Source: Atlantibacter hermannii (GTDB taxonomy: Bacteria > Pseudomonadota > Gammaproteobacteria > Enterobacterales > Enterobacteriaceae). From it: a stretch of DNA of 64,000 bases. The notes beneath the pieces were generated by a model. That model worked only from the letters and a program-made list of their open reading frames with translations, did no database searches and had not been told where the DNA came from. The position numbers and the translations under genes were made by a program. Numbering within the stretch: the stretch's first letter is position 1; each line of letters begins with the position of its first letter. Of this stretch, positions 56,889 through 64,000 are shown in pieces. Location of the stretch: positions 1 to 64,000 of the forward strand of contig NZ_JAAATR010000061.1 of the NCBI RefSeq assembly GCF_009907385.1, read 5' to 3'.

Positions 56889-59431
56889 TGATACCCACCG
56901 CGACGTATCGTATTCAGTTTCGCAACGGCATGACCTTCGACCGCGCCGCTGCGCGGGTTCCTTATCTGAAGCGGCTGGGCATCAGCCATCTGTATGCCTC
57001 GCCGATTTTTACTGCGACATCCGGGTCGACCCACGGCTATGACGTTACCGACGCCAACGAAATCGACCCGTCCATCGGCGGGCGCGAAGGCTTCGACCGG
57101 ATGGCGAAAATCCTGAAAGAGGCCGGGCTGGGGCTGATCCTGGATATCGTGCCGAACCATATGGCGACATCGCTGGAAAACGCCTGGTGGCGCGATGTGA
57201 TTGAGCATGGCGAAAACAGCCGCTACGCCCGGCACTTTGATATCGACTGGACGCGCCGCCTGACGCTGCCGTTTCTCGGCGACAGCTTTGAAGCGGTGCT
57301 GGAAAGCGGCGATATCAGCATCCAGCCCGATCCGCAAACCGGTAAGCCCGCGCTGGCCTATTTCGAAAACTTCTATCCGCTGACCCCGGAAAGCTGGCAG
57401 GGCCGCGAACAAGAGGTGCTGAACCTGACCGATAAGGCGGCCATCGCCGGGCTGCACGAGCGCCAGCCGTACCGCCTGATGTCGTGGCGGGACGCGCCGC
57501 GCGAGCTGTCGTTCCGCCGCTTTTTTGAAGTCACCGGGCTGGTGGGGATGCGGGTAGAGGACGACGCGGTGTTTGACGACACCCACCGGCTGATCCTCGA
57601 GCTGGTGCATTCCGGCGCGGTGGACGGGCTGCGCATCGACCACGTCGACGGGCTGGCCGATCCCAAAGCCTATGTGGAAAAACTGCGCCAGCAGGCCGGA
57701 CCGGAGTGCTACATCACCGTGGAAAAAATCCTCGGTAAGGACGAGCACCTGCCTCAGGACTGGCCGATTTCCGGCACCACCGGCTACGAGTTTATTTCAT
57801 CGCTCTCCGAGGTGCTGGTGGATGACGAGCAGATCGACGCGTTGCGCGACGTCTACCACAGCGTGGTGGGCCAGCCGGTGGATATCAAAGCCGAATTGCG
57901 CGCCGCCAAACTGCTGATGGTGGATCGCAATTTTGAAGGGGAATTCACCCGGCTGCTCAACCTGGCGGTCAATATTGCTCAAGCGGATGGCGTGACGCTC
58001 GACGAGCCGACCCTTCGGGCGGCGCTGCGCGAACTGCTGATCGCCTTCCCGGTGTATCGCACCTACGGCACGCTCCAGGGGATGCCGACGGAAGGGCAGG
58101 CGCTGCTGGCGAAAATCGTCGATAAGGTGAAGGCCAGCGAGTTTGCGCCCGATCCGGCGGCGCTCGATTTTCTGACCCGCGTACTGCATGGCGAGGTGTC
58201 CGCTGGCGCGGCGGATACCGCCGGGCACTTCCGCACCCGCTTCCAGCAGTTAACCGGCCCGCTGATGGCCAAATCGGTGGAGGACACGCTGTTCTTCCGC
58301 CAGAACATGGGGCTGGCGCTCAACGAAGTCGGCGCCGAGCCGGTGCAGCGCGCGTTTTCGCTCGACCGCTTCCACAAAGAGATGAAAACCCGGCTGGAGC
58401 GCCAGCCGGACGCGATTTCCAGCACCTCGACCCACGACACCAAACGCGGCGAAGACGCCCGCGCCCGGCTGTACACGCTCACCGAAGCGCCGCAGTTGTG
58501 GGATGAGTGTTTTGCCCGCTGGCGGCAGATGAACCAGACCAAAGTGGTGTTTCTCAACGACGGCACCGCGCCGCGCGGCGTGGACACCTGGATGCTGTAT
58601 CAGGCGCTGGCGGGCGTCTGGCCCGCCACGCTGCAACCCGATGATGAAGCGGGTATCAAGGCGCTGGAGGAACGTTTCCTGCTGTTTGTCGAAAAGGCGC
58701 TACGCGAAGCCAAGCTGCGCACCGACTGGGTCGACAGCAACGAAGCCTATGAAAACGCAGTGCTGGATTACGCCCGCCATATGCTGGATCCGGCGAACCA
58801 GGCGTTCTTGCAGGATTTCTGCGCGGGGCTTCAGCCGTTTGTCCGCGCGGGCCTGGTTAATAGCCTGACCCAGACAGTGATCAAACTGACCGCGCCGGGC
58901 GTGCCGGATATTTATCAGGGCAGCGAGGCGCTGAACTTCAGCCTGGTTGACCCGGATAACCGGCGTGACCCGGATTTCGCGACCCTGGAACGGATGCTGG
59001 ACGACGAGCATCCCAACTTCAGCGCTGAAGAGAACTGGCTCAGCGGGCAGGTGAAGCAGCGGGTCATTGCCCACGTGCTGCGTTTGCGCCAGCAAAAACC
59101 GATGCTGTTCCGCCGCGGCGACTATCTGCCGCTGTGGGCCTCGGGCAAACGGGCGGATAACGTTATCACGTTTGCCCGGGTCCAGGATGACGATGCGCTG
59201 ATCGTCATCGCGCCGCGTCTGGTGTTTGGGGCGCTGCACGGCGGCTTTGAACTGCCCCACACGGAACTCTGGACGGAGACGGAAATCCCGTTGCCGGAGC
59301 GGCTGGCTAACCACCGCTACCGCGACATTCTTAGCGGAAAAGAGATTGTACTGACGGATCGCATCGACCTTAATTCAGTCGATTCCTGTTCATCCGTTTT
59401 GCTGCAACGGGTTAACTCCACTGAAAGCTAA
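56885..59431 (+). CDS. treY: Malto-oligosyltrehalose synthase
   Basis: An 848-residue GH13 (TreY subgroup) enzyme that isomerises the reducing-end alpha-1,4 bond of a maltodextrin to the alpha,alpha-1,1 bond. Catalytic regions: LRIDHVDGLADP (nucleophile Asp), CYITVEKILGKDE (Glu), SSTSTHDTKRGEDARARL (third acid), and early YASPIFTATSGSTHGYDVTD. PTATYRIQFRNGMTFD starts the family. Works with TreZ to form trehalose from starch or glycogen, a role in osmotic and desiccation protection. The start overlaps the end of treZ. Confidence 0.97.
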   Translation: MMIPTATYRIQFRNGMTFDRAAARVPYLKRLGISHLYASPIFTATSGSTHGYDVTDANEIDPSIGGREGFDRMAKILKEAGLGLILDIVPNHMATSLENAWWRDVIEHGENSRYARHFDIDWTRRLTLPFLGDSFEAVLESGDISIQPDPQTGKPALAYFENFYPLTPESWQGREQEVLNLTDKAAIAGLHERQPYRLMSWRDAPRELSFRRFFEVTGLVGMRVEDDAVFDDTHRLILELVHSGAVDGLRIDHVDGLADPKAYVEKLRQQAGPECYITVEKILGKDEHLPQDWPISGTTGYEFISSLSEVLVDDEQIDALRDVYHSVVGQPVDIKAELRAAKLLMVDRNFEGEFTRLLNLAVNIAQADGVTLDEPTLRAALRELLIAFPVYRTYGTLQGMPTEGQALLAKIVDKVKASEFAPDPAALDFLTRVLHGEVSAGAADTAGHFRTRFQQLTGPLMAKSVEDTLFFRQNMGLALNEVGAEPVQRAFSLDRFHKEMKTRLERQPDAISSTSTHDTKRGEDARARLYTLTEAPQLWDECFARWRQMNQTKVVFLNDGTAPRGVDTWMLYQALAGVWPATLQPDDEAGIKALEERFLLFVEKALREAKLRTDWVDSNEAYENAVLDYARHMLDPANQAFLQDFCAGLQPFVRAGLVNSLTQTVIKLTAPGVPDIYQGSEALNFSLVDPDNRRDPDFATLERMLDDEHPNFSAEENWLSGQVKQRVIAHVLRLRQQKPMLFRRGDYLPLWASGKRADNVITFARVQDDDALIVIAPRLVFGALHGGFELPHTELWTETEIPLPERLANHRYRDILSGKEIVLTDRIDLNSVDSCSSVLLQRVNSTES

Positions 59432-59481
59432 ACCGTTGGCAGCTGCATTTGCTGAAATTTCTGGTTTCAAGAGAGGGATTC

Positions 59482-61557
59482 ATGTCTAAAGGTAAACCGT
59501 TTGAAATCCTGGCGGGGCACGCGCATCAACTCGGCGCCAATTACGATGGCGAAGGCGTGAACTTTGCGATTTTCTCCGCCCATGCGGAACGTATTGAACT
59601 GTGTCTTTACGATCCTACGGGTAAAGTAGAAATTGCCCGGCGCGATCTGCCGGAATGTACCCATGAAGTGTGGCACGGCTACGTGCCGGGCCTGAAGCCC
59701 GGCGCGCTGTACGGTTTTCGCGTACATGGCCCTTTCGATCCGGAGAACGGCCACCGCTTCAACCCCAATAAACTGCTGCTTGACCCCTACGCCCGCGATC
59801 TGGTGGGGGATCTGGCGTGGAACGAAGCCCATTTCGCCTACGATCTGTATCACGAAGATAAGGATCTGACCTTTGACGAGCGCGACAGCGCGCCGTTTAC
59901 TCCGAAATGCCGGGTTATCGATCCTGGCGAGTTTAACTGGCACGATCAGAATCGCCCGACCGTTCCGTGGCCGAAAACCGTGATCTACGAAACCCACGTC
60001 AAAGGTTTTACCCAGCTTAATTCCGCGCTGCCGGAAGAGATGCGCGGCACCTACGACGGCATGAGCCATAAATCCACCGTTCAGTACATCAAGAGCCTCG
60101 GCATTACCTCGGTGGAACTGCTGCCGGTGCACTGGTTCCCGGACGATCAGCACCTGCTGGATCGCGGGCTGAAGAACTTCTGGGGCTATAACTCGCTGGG
60201 CTTCTTTGCGCCCGCCTCGCGCTACTTCGGGCCGCGCGGCATTCAGGGCTTCCGCGATATGGTGCGCGCGTTTCATGATGAAGGCATCGAAGTGATCCTC
60301 GACGTGGTGTACAACCACACCGCCGAAGGCAACGAACTGGGGCCGACGCTGTCGTTTAAGGGCATCGACAACTTCTCCTATTACCGCACCATGCCCGATC
60401 AGCACCGCTATTACATCAACGACACCGGGACCGGCAATACGGTCAATACCTCCCATCCGCGCGTGTTGCAGATGGTGATGGACTCCCTGCGTTACTGGGC
60501 GGATTCAATGCATATCGACGGTTTTCGCTTCGATCTGGGCACCATTCTGGGCCGCGAGCCGGAAGGCTTTGACCAGCGCGGCGGCTTCTTCGACGCCATC
60601 ATGCAGGATCCGAAACTCTCCCGCCTGAAGCTGATTGGCGAACCCTGGGATATCGGCCCTGGCGGGTATCAGGTGGGCGGCTTCCCGCCGGGCTGGGCGG
60701 AGTGGAACGACAAATACCGCGATACGGTGCGCGAATACTGGAAGGGCGATAATGTCTCGACTGATTTCGCCGCCCGCCTGCTGGGGTCCGGCGATCTCTA
60801 CGATCAGCGTGGACGTCGCCCGTGGGCCAGCGTCAACTTTATCACCGCCCATGACGGCTTCACCCTCAACGACCTGGTGTCGTACAACGAGAAGCACAAC
60901 GAGGCCAACGGCGAGGATAACAACGACGGCCATAACGATAACCGCTCGTATAACTACGGCGCGGAGGGCCCGACCGACGACGCAGGCATTAATGCGGTGC
61001 GCGAGCGCCAGAAACGCAACTTCCTCGCCACGCTGTTCTTCTCCCACGGTACGCCGATGCTGCTGGCGGGGGACGAATTTGGCCGCAGCCAGATGGGCAA
61101 TAACAACGGCTACTGTCAGGACAGCGAGATCTCCTGGGTACACTGGGACAATCTGCCCGAGTCCAGCGAAGCGCTGCGCGAGTTCACGCGGCATATCATC
61201 AAACTGCGCGCCGAGCAGCCGCTGCTGCGCCGCGATAACTGGCGTGACGGCATGGTGATCGAATGGTTCAACGCCGGCGGCGGCCCGCAGCAGCCGGAGC
61301 AGTGGGATGAAGGGTCAACCCTGGGCGTGTACATTGGCCGCACCGACTTCCAGACCGAAGAGGGCATCTGGCACGATATCCTGATGCTGTTTAACCCGTT
61401 CGAAGGCAATGTGCCGTTCCGCATCCCGCAGTTTGGCGAAGGCGGCTGGGTGCTGGAACTGAGCACCTCCGAGACGGTGCAACCGGGTCTGGTGATCACC
61501 AAAGAAAAGGATTTTGAACTGGAAGGGCGCAGTCTGGCGCTGTTCAGAAGGCCGTAA
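59482..61557 (+). CDS. glgX: Glycogen debranching enzyme GlgX/TreX
   Basis: A 691-residue GH13 isoamylase-type enzyme that removes alpha-1,6 branches and so supplies linear maltodextrins to TreY. N-terminal CBM48-like domain (about 10-110). Catalytic motifs: IDGFRFDLGTILGREPEGFD (Asp), LIGEPWDIGPGGYQVGGFP (Glu), FITAHDGFTLNDLVSYNEKHN (third acid). The ATG at 59482 (MSKGKPFEILAG) follows GAGAGG. A longer frame to 59449 is not needed. It lies 50 bases after treY. In trehalose clusters this member is often named treX. Another glgX may exist in the glg operon. Confidence 0.93.
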   Translation: MSKGKPFEILAGHAHQLGANYDGEGVNFAIFSAHAERIELCLYDPTGKVEIARRDLPECTHEVWHGYVPGLKPGALYGFRVHGPFDPENGHRFNPNKLLLDPYARDLVGDLAWNEAHFAYDLYHEDKDLTFDERDSAPFTPKCRVIDPGEFNWHDQNRPTVPWPKTVIYETHVKGFTQLNSALPEEMRGTYDGMSHKSTVQYIKSLGITSVELLPVHWFPDDQHLLDRGLKNFWGYNSLGFFAPASRYFGPRGIQGFRDMVRAFHDEGIEVILDVVYNHTAEGNELGPTLSFKGIDNFSYYRTMPDQHRYYINDTGTGNTVNTSHPRVLQMVMDSLRYWADSMHIDGFRFDLGTILGREPEGFDQRGGFFDAIMQDPKLSRLKLIGEPWDIGPGGYQVGGFPPGWAEWNDKYRDTVREYWKGDNVSTDFAARLLGSGDLYDQRGRRPWASVNFITAHDGFTLNDLVSYNEKHNEANGEDNNDGHNDNRSYNYGAEGPTDDAGINAVRERQKRNFLATLFFSHGTPMLLAGDEFGRSQMGNNNGYCQDSEISWVHWDNLPESSEALREFTRHIIKLRAEQPLLRRDNWRDGMVIEWFNAGGGPQQPEQWDEGSTLGVYIGRTDFQTEEGIWHDILMLFNPFEGNVPFRIPQFGEGGWVLELSTSETVQPGLVITKEKDFELEGRSLALFRRP

Positions 61558-61574
61558 TGTAATTCCACAAAAAC

Positions 61575-61603
61575 CAGCCCGCATTACGCGGGCTGAATTT
61601 TTT
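61575..61603. terminator. Terminator between convergent glgX and yicL
   Basis: CAGCCCGC (61575-61582) pairs with GCGGGCTG (61588-61595). A T-rich tract follows on the plus strand and an A run precedes, so it can serve both genes. Confidence 0.9.
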
Positions 61604-62504
61604 ACGCCGGGCGCACCTTGCGACGCGAATCCAGCGAAATCAGCGCCACCGATGAGAGGATTAACAGCGTGCCCAGCCAGTCCGGCAGGGTAAACGAGAT
61701 CCCCAACAGCGCCAGCGACAGCAGCGCGCTGCTCAGCGGTTCCGCGCAGCTCAGAATGCTGGCTTTCGGGCCGCCGATCATCTGCGCGCCTTTCAGGTAA
61801 ATACTGAAGGTGAGGGCGGTGCCGACCACCACCAGATAGAAAAATGCCATCAGCACGTGGCTGTTAATGGTTACGCCGCTGTGCTGGCCGGAATAGAACG
61901 GCAGCAGCGCCGCGCCGCCAATCAGCATACTCCAGCCGACAATGGGCAGCGTGCCGTACTGGCCAATCAGCTTCGAGGGATAGGTAGTGTAAAACGCAGC
62001 GGCAAACGCCGAGGCGATGCCCCAGAACAGCGCGGCGCCGGATATCGACAGCGAGGTCGGGTTGCCGTGGGTCACCAGCAGAAACGTGCCGCTAAGCGAT
62101 GTCGCCACCGCCATGATGACATAGCGCGACGGCCGCTTTTTCAGGATAGCGGCAAACCACATCACAATGATGGTCGGCGACAGGAACTGTAAAATCGTGG
62201 CGGTCGCGGCGTTGGATTTTTCAATGGCGACCAGAAAGGTAAACTGCACCAGCAGCGCGCCGAACAGGGAAAAAATAAGCAGGCTGATGGCGTCACGGCG
62301 GGTTTTAAACATCGCGAAGATGCTGTCGCCCTGCATAAAAGAGAGCGTCAAGAGAATGAAGCCGCTAAACAGCAGGCGGATCATCGTCAAAAACGGTGCA
62401 GATATCTGGCTTTGCTCCATAATGTACTGCGCAGCGACGCCGGAACTTCCCCAGAATATGGCGGCGAGCAGGACATACAGCATCCCTTTTTTTGCGTAAC
62501 TCAT
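61602..62504 (-). CDS. yicL: EamA/DMT-family transporter, YicL-like
   Basis: A 300-residue, ten-helix DMT transporter made of two EamA repeats. High similarity to K-12 Yic[95 protein letters not shown] and the ending RKVRPA. The start at ATG 62504 was chosen by this match. The frame is open upstream but unsupported. Substrate unknown (small metabolite export is inferred). Confidence 0.9.
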   Translation of the reverse strand: MSYAKKGMLYVLLAAIFWGSSGVAAQYIMEQSQISAPFLTMIRLLFSGFILLTLSFMQGDSIFAMFKTRRDAISLLIFSLFGALLVQFTFLVAIEKSNAATATILQFLSPTIIVMWFAAILKKRPSRYVIMAVATSLSGTFLLVTHGNPTSLSISGAALFWGIASAFAAAFYTTYPSKLIGQYGTLPIVGWSMLIGGAALLPFYSGQHSGVTINSHVLMAFFYLVVVGTALTFSIYLKGAQMIGGPKASILSCAEPLSSALLSLALLGISFTLPDWLGTLLILSSVALISLDSRRKVRPA

Positions 62505-62664
62505 TCGTTTCCCTGTGGTGATAGTGATTGGCGTCGACAGAATAACATACAAATTTTCAACATCGCCCCAGCCGCCACGCTGCCCTTTTCGCCTCACTTT
62601 TAAAACCATGCTATGATGGGTTTTTATCCATAACTCCCTGTGACTGTTCATTAATACGACGTTT

Positions 62665-63456
62665 ATGAAAGAGACTGGCGAACAATCCCCGAAAGAGACT
62701 TCTCAAACGATTGGCAACGCGTTGCGCCGTCGCCCGCTGGCGCGCGTGAAATTGTCTGAAATGGTGGAAGAAGAGCTGGAGCAGATGATCCGCCGCCGCG
62801 AGTTTTCCGAAGGCGAGCAGCTCCCGTCGGAGCGTGAGTTAATGACTTTCTTCAACGTTGGCCGCCCCTCGGTGCGTGAAGCGCTGGCGGCGCTGAAGCG
62901 CAAAGGGCTGGTGCAGATTAATAACGGCGAGCGCGCCCGCGTGTCGCGGCCCTCCGCGGATACCATCATTAGCGAACTCTCCGGCATGGCTAAAGATTTC
63001 CTGGCGCATCCCGAGGGCATCGGCCATTTTGAGCAGCTGCGCCTGTTCTTTGAATCCAGCCTGGTGCGCCATGCCGCCGAACACGCTACCGACCAGCAGG
63101 TCGAACGGCTGACTAAAGCGCTGGAGCTTAACAGCCAGTCGCTGGATGACAACGCCGCGTTTATCCGTTCCGACGTCGAATTCCACCGCGTGCTGGCGGA
63201 AATCCCCGGAAACCCGATCTTTATGGCGATCCACGTCGCCCTGCTCGACTGGCTGATCGCCGCGCGTCCTGGGGTGCCGGATGAGGAGCTACACCAGCAT
63301 AATGACGTGAGCTATCAGCAGCATATCGTTATCGTCGAGGCGATCCGCAACCGCGATCCCGACGCGGCAGATCGCGCGCTTCATGACCATCTCAACAGCG
63401 TATTCGCTGCCCGTCACGCTTACCAGCAACGTAAAAAATCCCGCAAGAAAGCGTAA
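62665..63456 (+). CDS. nanR: Transcriptional repressor of sialic acid catabolism NanR
   Basis: A 263-residue GntR/FadR-subfamily regulator. Winged helix-turn-helix at about 35-100 ([56 protein letters not shown]). All-helical FCD effector domain from about 115 with metal-binding residues in [14 protein letters not shown] and [19 protein letters not shown]-acetylneuraminate binding relieves repression of nanATEK in K-12. Located directly upstream of nanA and its operator. Confidence 0.95.
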   Translation: MKETGEQSPKETSQTIGNALRRRPLARVKLSEMVEEELEQMIRRREFSEGEQLPSERELMTFFNVGRPSVREALAALKRKGLVQINNGERARVSRPSADTIISELSGMAKDFLAHPEGIGHFEQLRLFFESSLVRHAAEHATDQQVERLTKALELNSQSLDDNAAFIRSDVEFHRVLAEIPGNPIFMAIHVALLDWLIAARPGVPDEELHQHNDVSYQQHIVIVEAIRNRDPDAADRALHDHLNSVFAARHAYQQRKKSRKKA

Positions 63457-63520
63457 CGACCGTTTAGTGAAGTAGATCCCAATCTGAATCTTTCCCTGAA
63501 AAGTGGCGCTTTTGTGTTCT

Positions 63521-63543
63521 GGTATAACAGGTATAAAGGTATA
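63521..63543 (+). promoter_or_regulatory. NanR operator with three GGTATA repeats
   Basis: GGTATA occurs at 63521-63526, 63530-63535 and 63538-63543. Repeated GGTATA is the binding pattern of E. coli NanR. It lies 35 bases before the nanA start, overlapping where its promoter should be. Confidence 0.88.
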
Positions 63544-63577
63544 TAGTTACATCACATTCACCATTCATGAGGTTGCT

Positions 63578-64000
63578 ATGTCCGCCACATTAAAAGGGGT
63601 TATGCCCGCGCTGCTTACGCCGTTTGATCAACACCAGAGACTGGATACCGACAGCCTGCGCCGCCTGGTGCGGTTTAATATTGAACAGGGGATTGACGGG
63701 CTGTACGTCGGCGGTTCAACCGGCGAAGCCTTCGTTCAGAACCTCGCCGAGCGCGAAGAAGTGCTTGAAATTGTTGCTGAAGAAGCCAAAGGAAAAATTA
63801 CCCTGATTGCCCACGTCGGCACCGTCAGCACCGGGGAAAGCCAGCAGTTAGCCGATGCCGCCAGCCGTTACGGCTACGATGCCGTCTCAGCAGTCACGCC
63901 GTTTTATTATCCGTTCAGCTTTGAAGAGCATTGCGATCACTATCGCGCCATTATTGATTCTGCGAATGGATTGCCGATGGTGGTGTATAACATTCCGGCG
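63578..64000 (+). CDS. nanA: N-acetylneuraminate lyase (cut by window edge)
   Basis: The first 141 codons of a class I aldolase that splits N-acetylneuraminate to pyruvate and N-acetylmannosamine. ATG 63578 follows [24 protein letters not shown] begins the family, [20 protein letters not shown] is the substrate-binding region (carboxylate-binding Ser-Thr), and the Tyr of VVYNIPA (around 137) is the conserved catalytic Tyr. The Schiff-base Lys lies outside the window. The gene continues past 64000. Confidence 0.95.
   Translation, partial: MSATLKGVMPALLTPFDQHQRLDTDSLRRLVRFNIEQGIDGLYVGGSTGEAFVQNLAEREEVLEIVAEEAKGKITLIAHVGTVSTGESQQLADAASRYGYDAVSAVTPFYYPFSFEEHCDHYRAIIDSANGLPMVVYNIPA

Noticed and set aside
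56639..57748. Open frame of 369 codons on the minus strand across treZ/treY
   Set aside because: Shadow of the two trehalose genes with typical antisense composition.
59467..60456. Open frame of 329 codons on the minus strand inside glgX
   Set aside because: Shadow of glgX; the sense strand encodes all GH13 motifs.

Overview
The window is chromosomal DNA from a member of the Enterobacteriaceae. It follows the E. coli K-12 aspU to thrW map almost gene for gene: aspU, yafC, yafD, yafE, mltD, gloB, yafS, rnhA, dnaQ, aspV, yafV, fadE, gmhA, yafJ, yafK, dinB, yafP, pepD, gpt, frsA, crl, phoE, proB, proA and thrW. It differs by several insertions and losses. It carries a sodium-pumping NQR operon, treZ-treY-glgX, a chromosomal class A beta-lactamase and uvsE. 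It lacks the dkgB, yafT, ivy, dinJ-yafQ and yafNO loci known from K-12. This suggests a Klebsiella-, Raoultella- or Kosakonia-like genus, but the sequence alone does not settle the species.

Layout. 1-2450: the 3' end of a tRNA-Asp, its terminator, then a graveyard of three IS3-family remnants, one of them nested against another, where K-12 has dkgB. 2458-9512: conserved housekeeping block ending with the divergent rnhA/dnaQ pair. 9588-9791: tRNA-Asp aspV with a clear promoter and terminator. 9887-16859: pucG (a ureidoglycine aminotransferase not expected here), yafV, fadE with a FadR site, gmhA, yafJ and yafK. 17322-23376: nqrABCDEF-nqrM, the complete pump plus its iron-delivery maturation factor. 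23440-32875: dinB with a LexA box, yafP, pepD, gpt, frsA, crl, phoE with a Pho box, proB and proA.

32892-38291 lies between proA and thrW. It is an accessory operon under a divergent AraC regulator: DeoC-like aldolase, PfkB kinase, RbsD-like mutarotase, Gfo/Idh/MocA dehydrogenase and xylose-isomerase-like epimerase. Together they look like a pathway for an unidentified sugar or polyol, without a linked transporter. After thrW come a coiled-coil J-domain protein, yjiS/yjiR, the beta-lactamase, uvsE, nepI, and a LysR regulator divergent from a pair of YdcZ-type membrane proteins.

47142-54686 is a second accessory system. A LysR gene diverges from a complete branched-chain-type ABC importer (two permeases, two ATPases, one periplasmic binding protein), followed by an ATC-hydrolase-family protein and a binuclear-metal N-carbamoyl-amino-acid or allantoate-type amidohydrolase. 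The arrangement reads as import, ring opening and removal of a carbamoyl group from a small nitrogen compound whose identity is not known. 55104-61557 encodes trehalose formation from maltodextrin or glycogen (treZ, treY, glgX). 61602-64000 holds yicL, nanR, a three-repeat NanR operator and the start of nanA.

The two accessory operons (32892-38291 and 47142-54686) are the best candidates for undescribed biology. No CRISPR array, intact prophage or intact transposon was seen.
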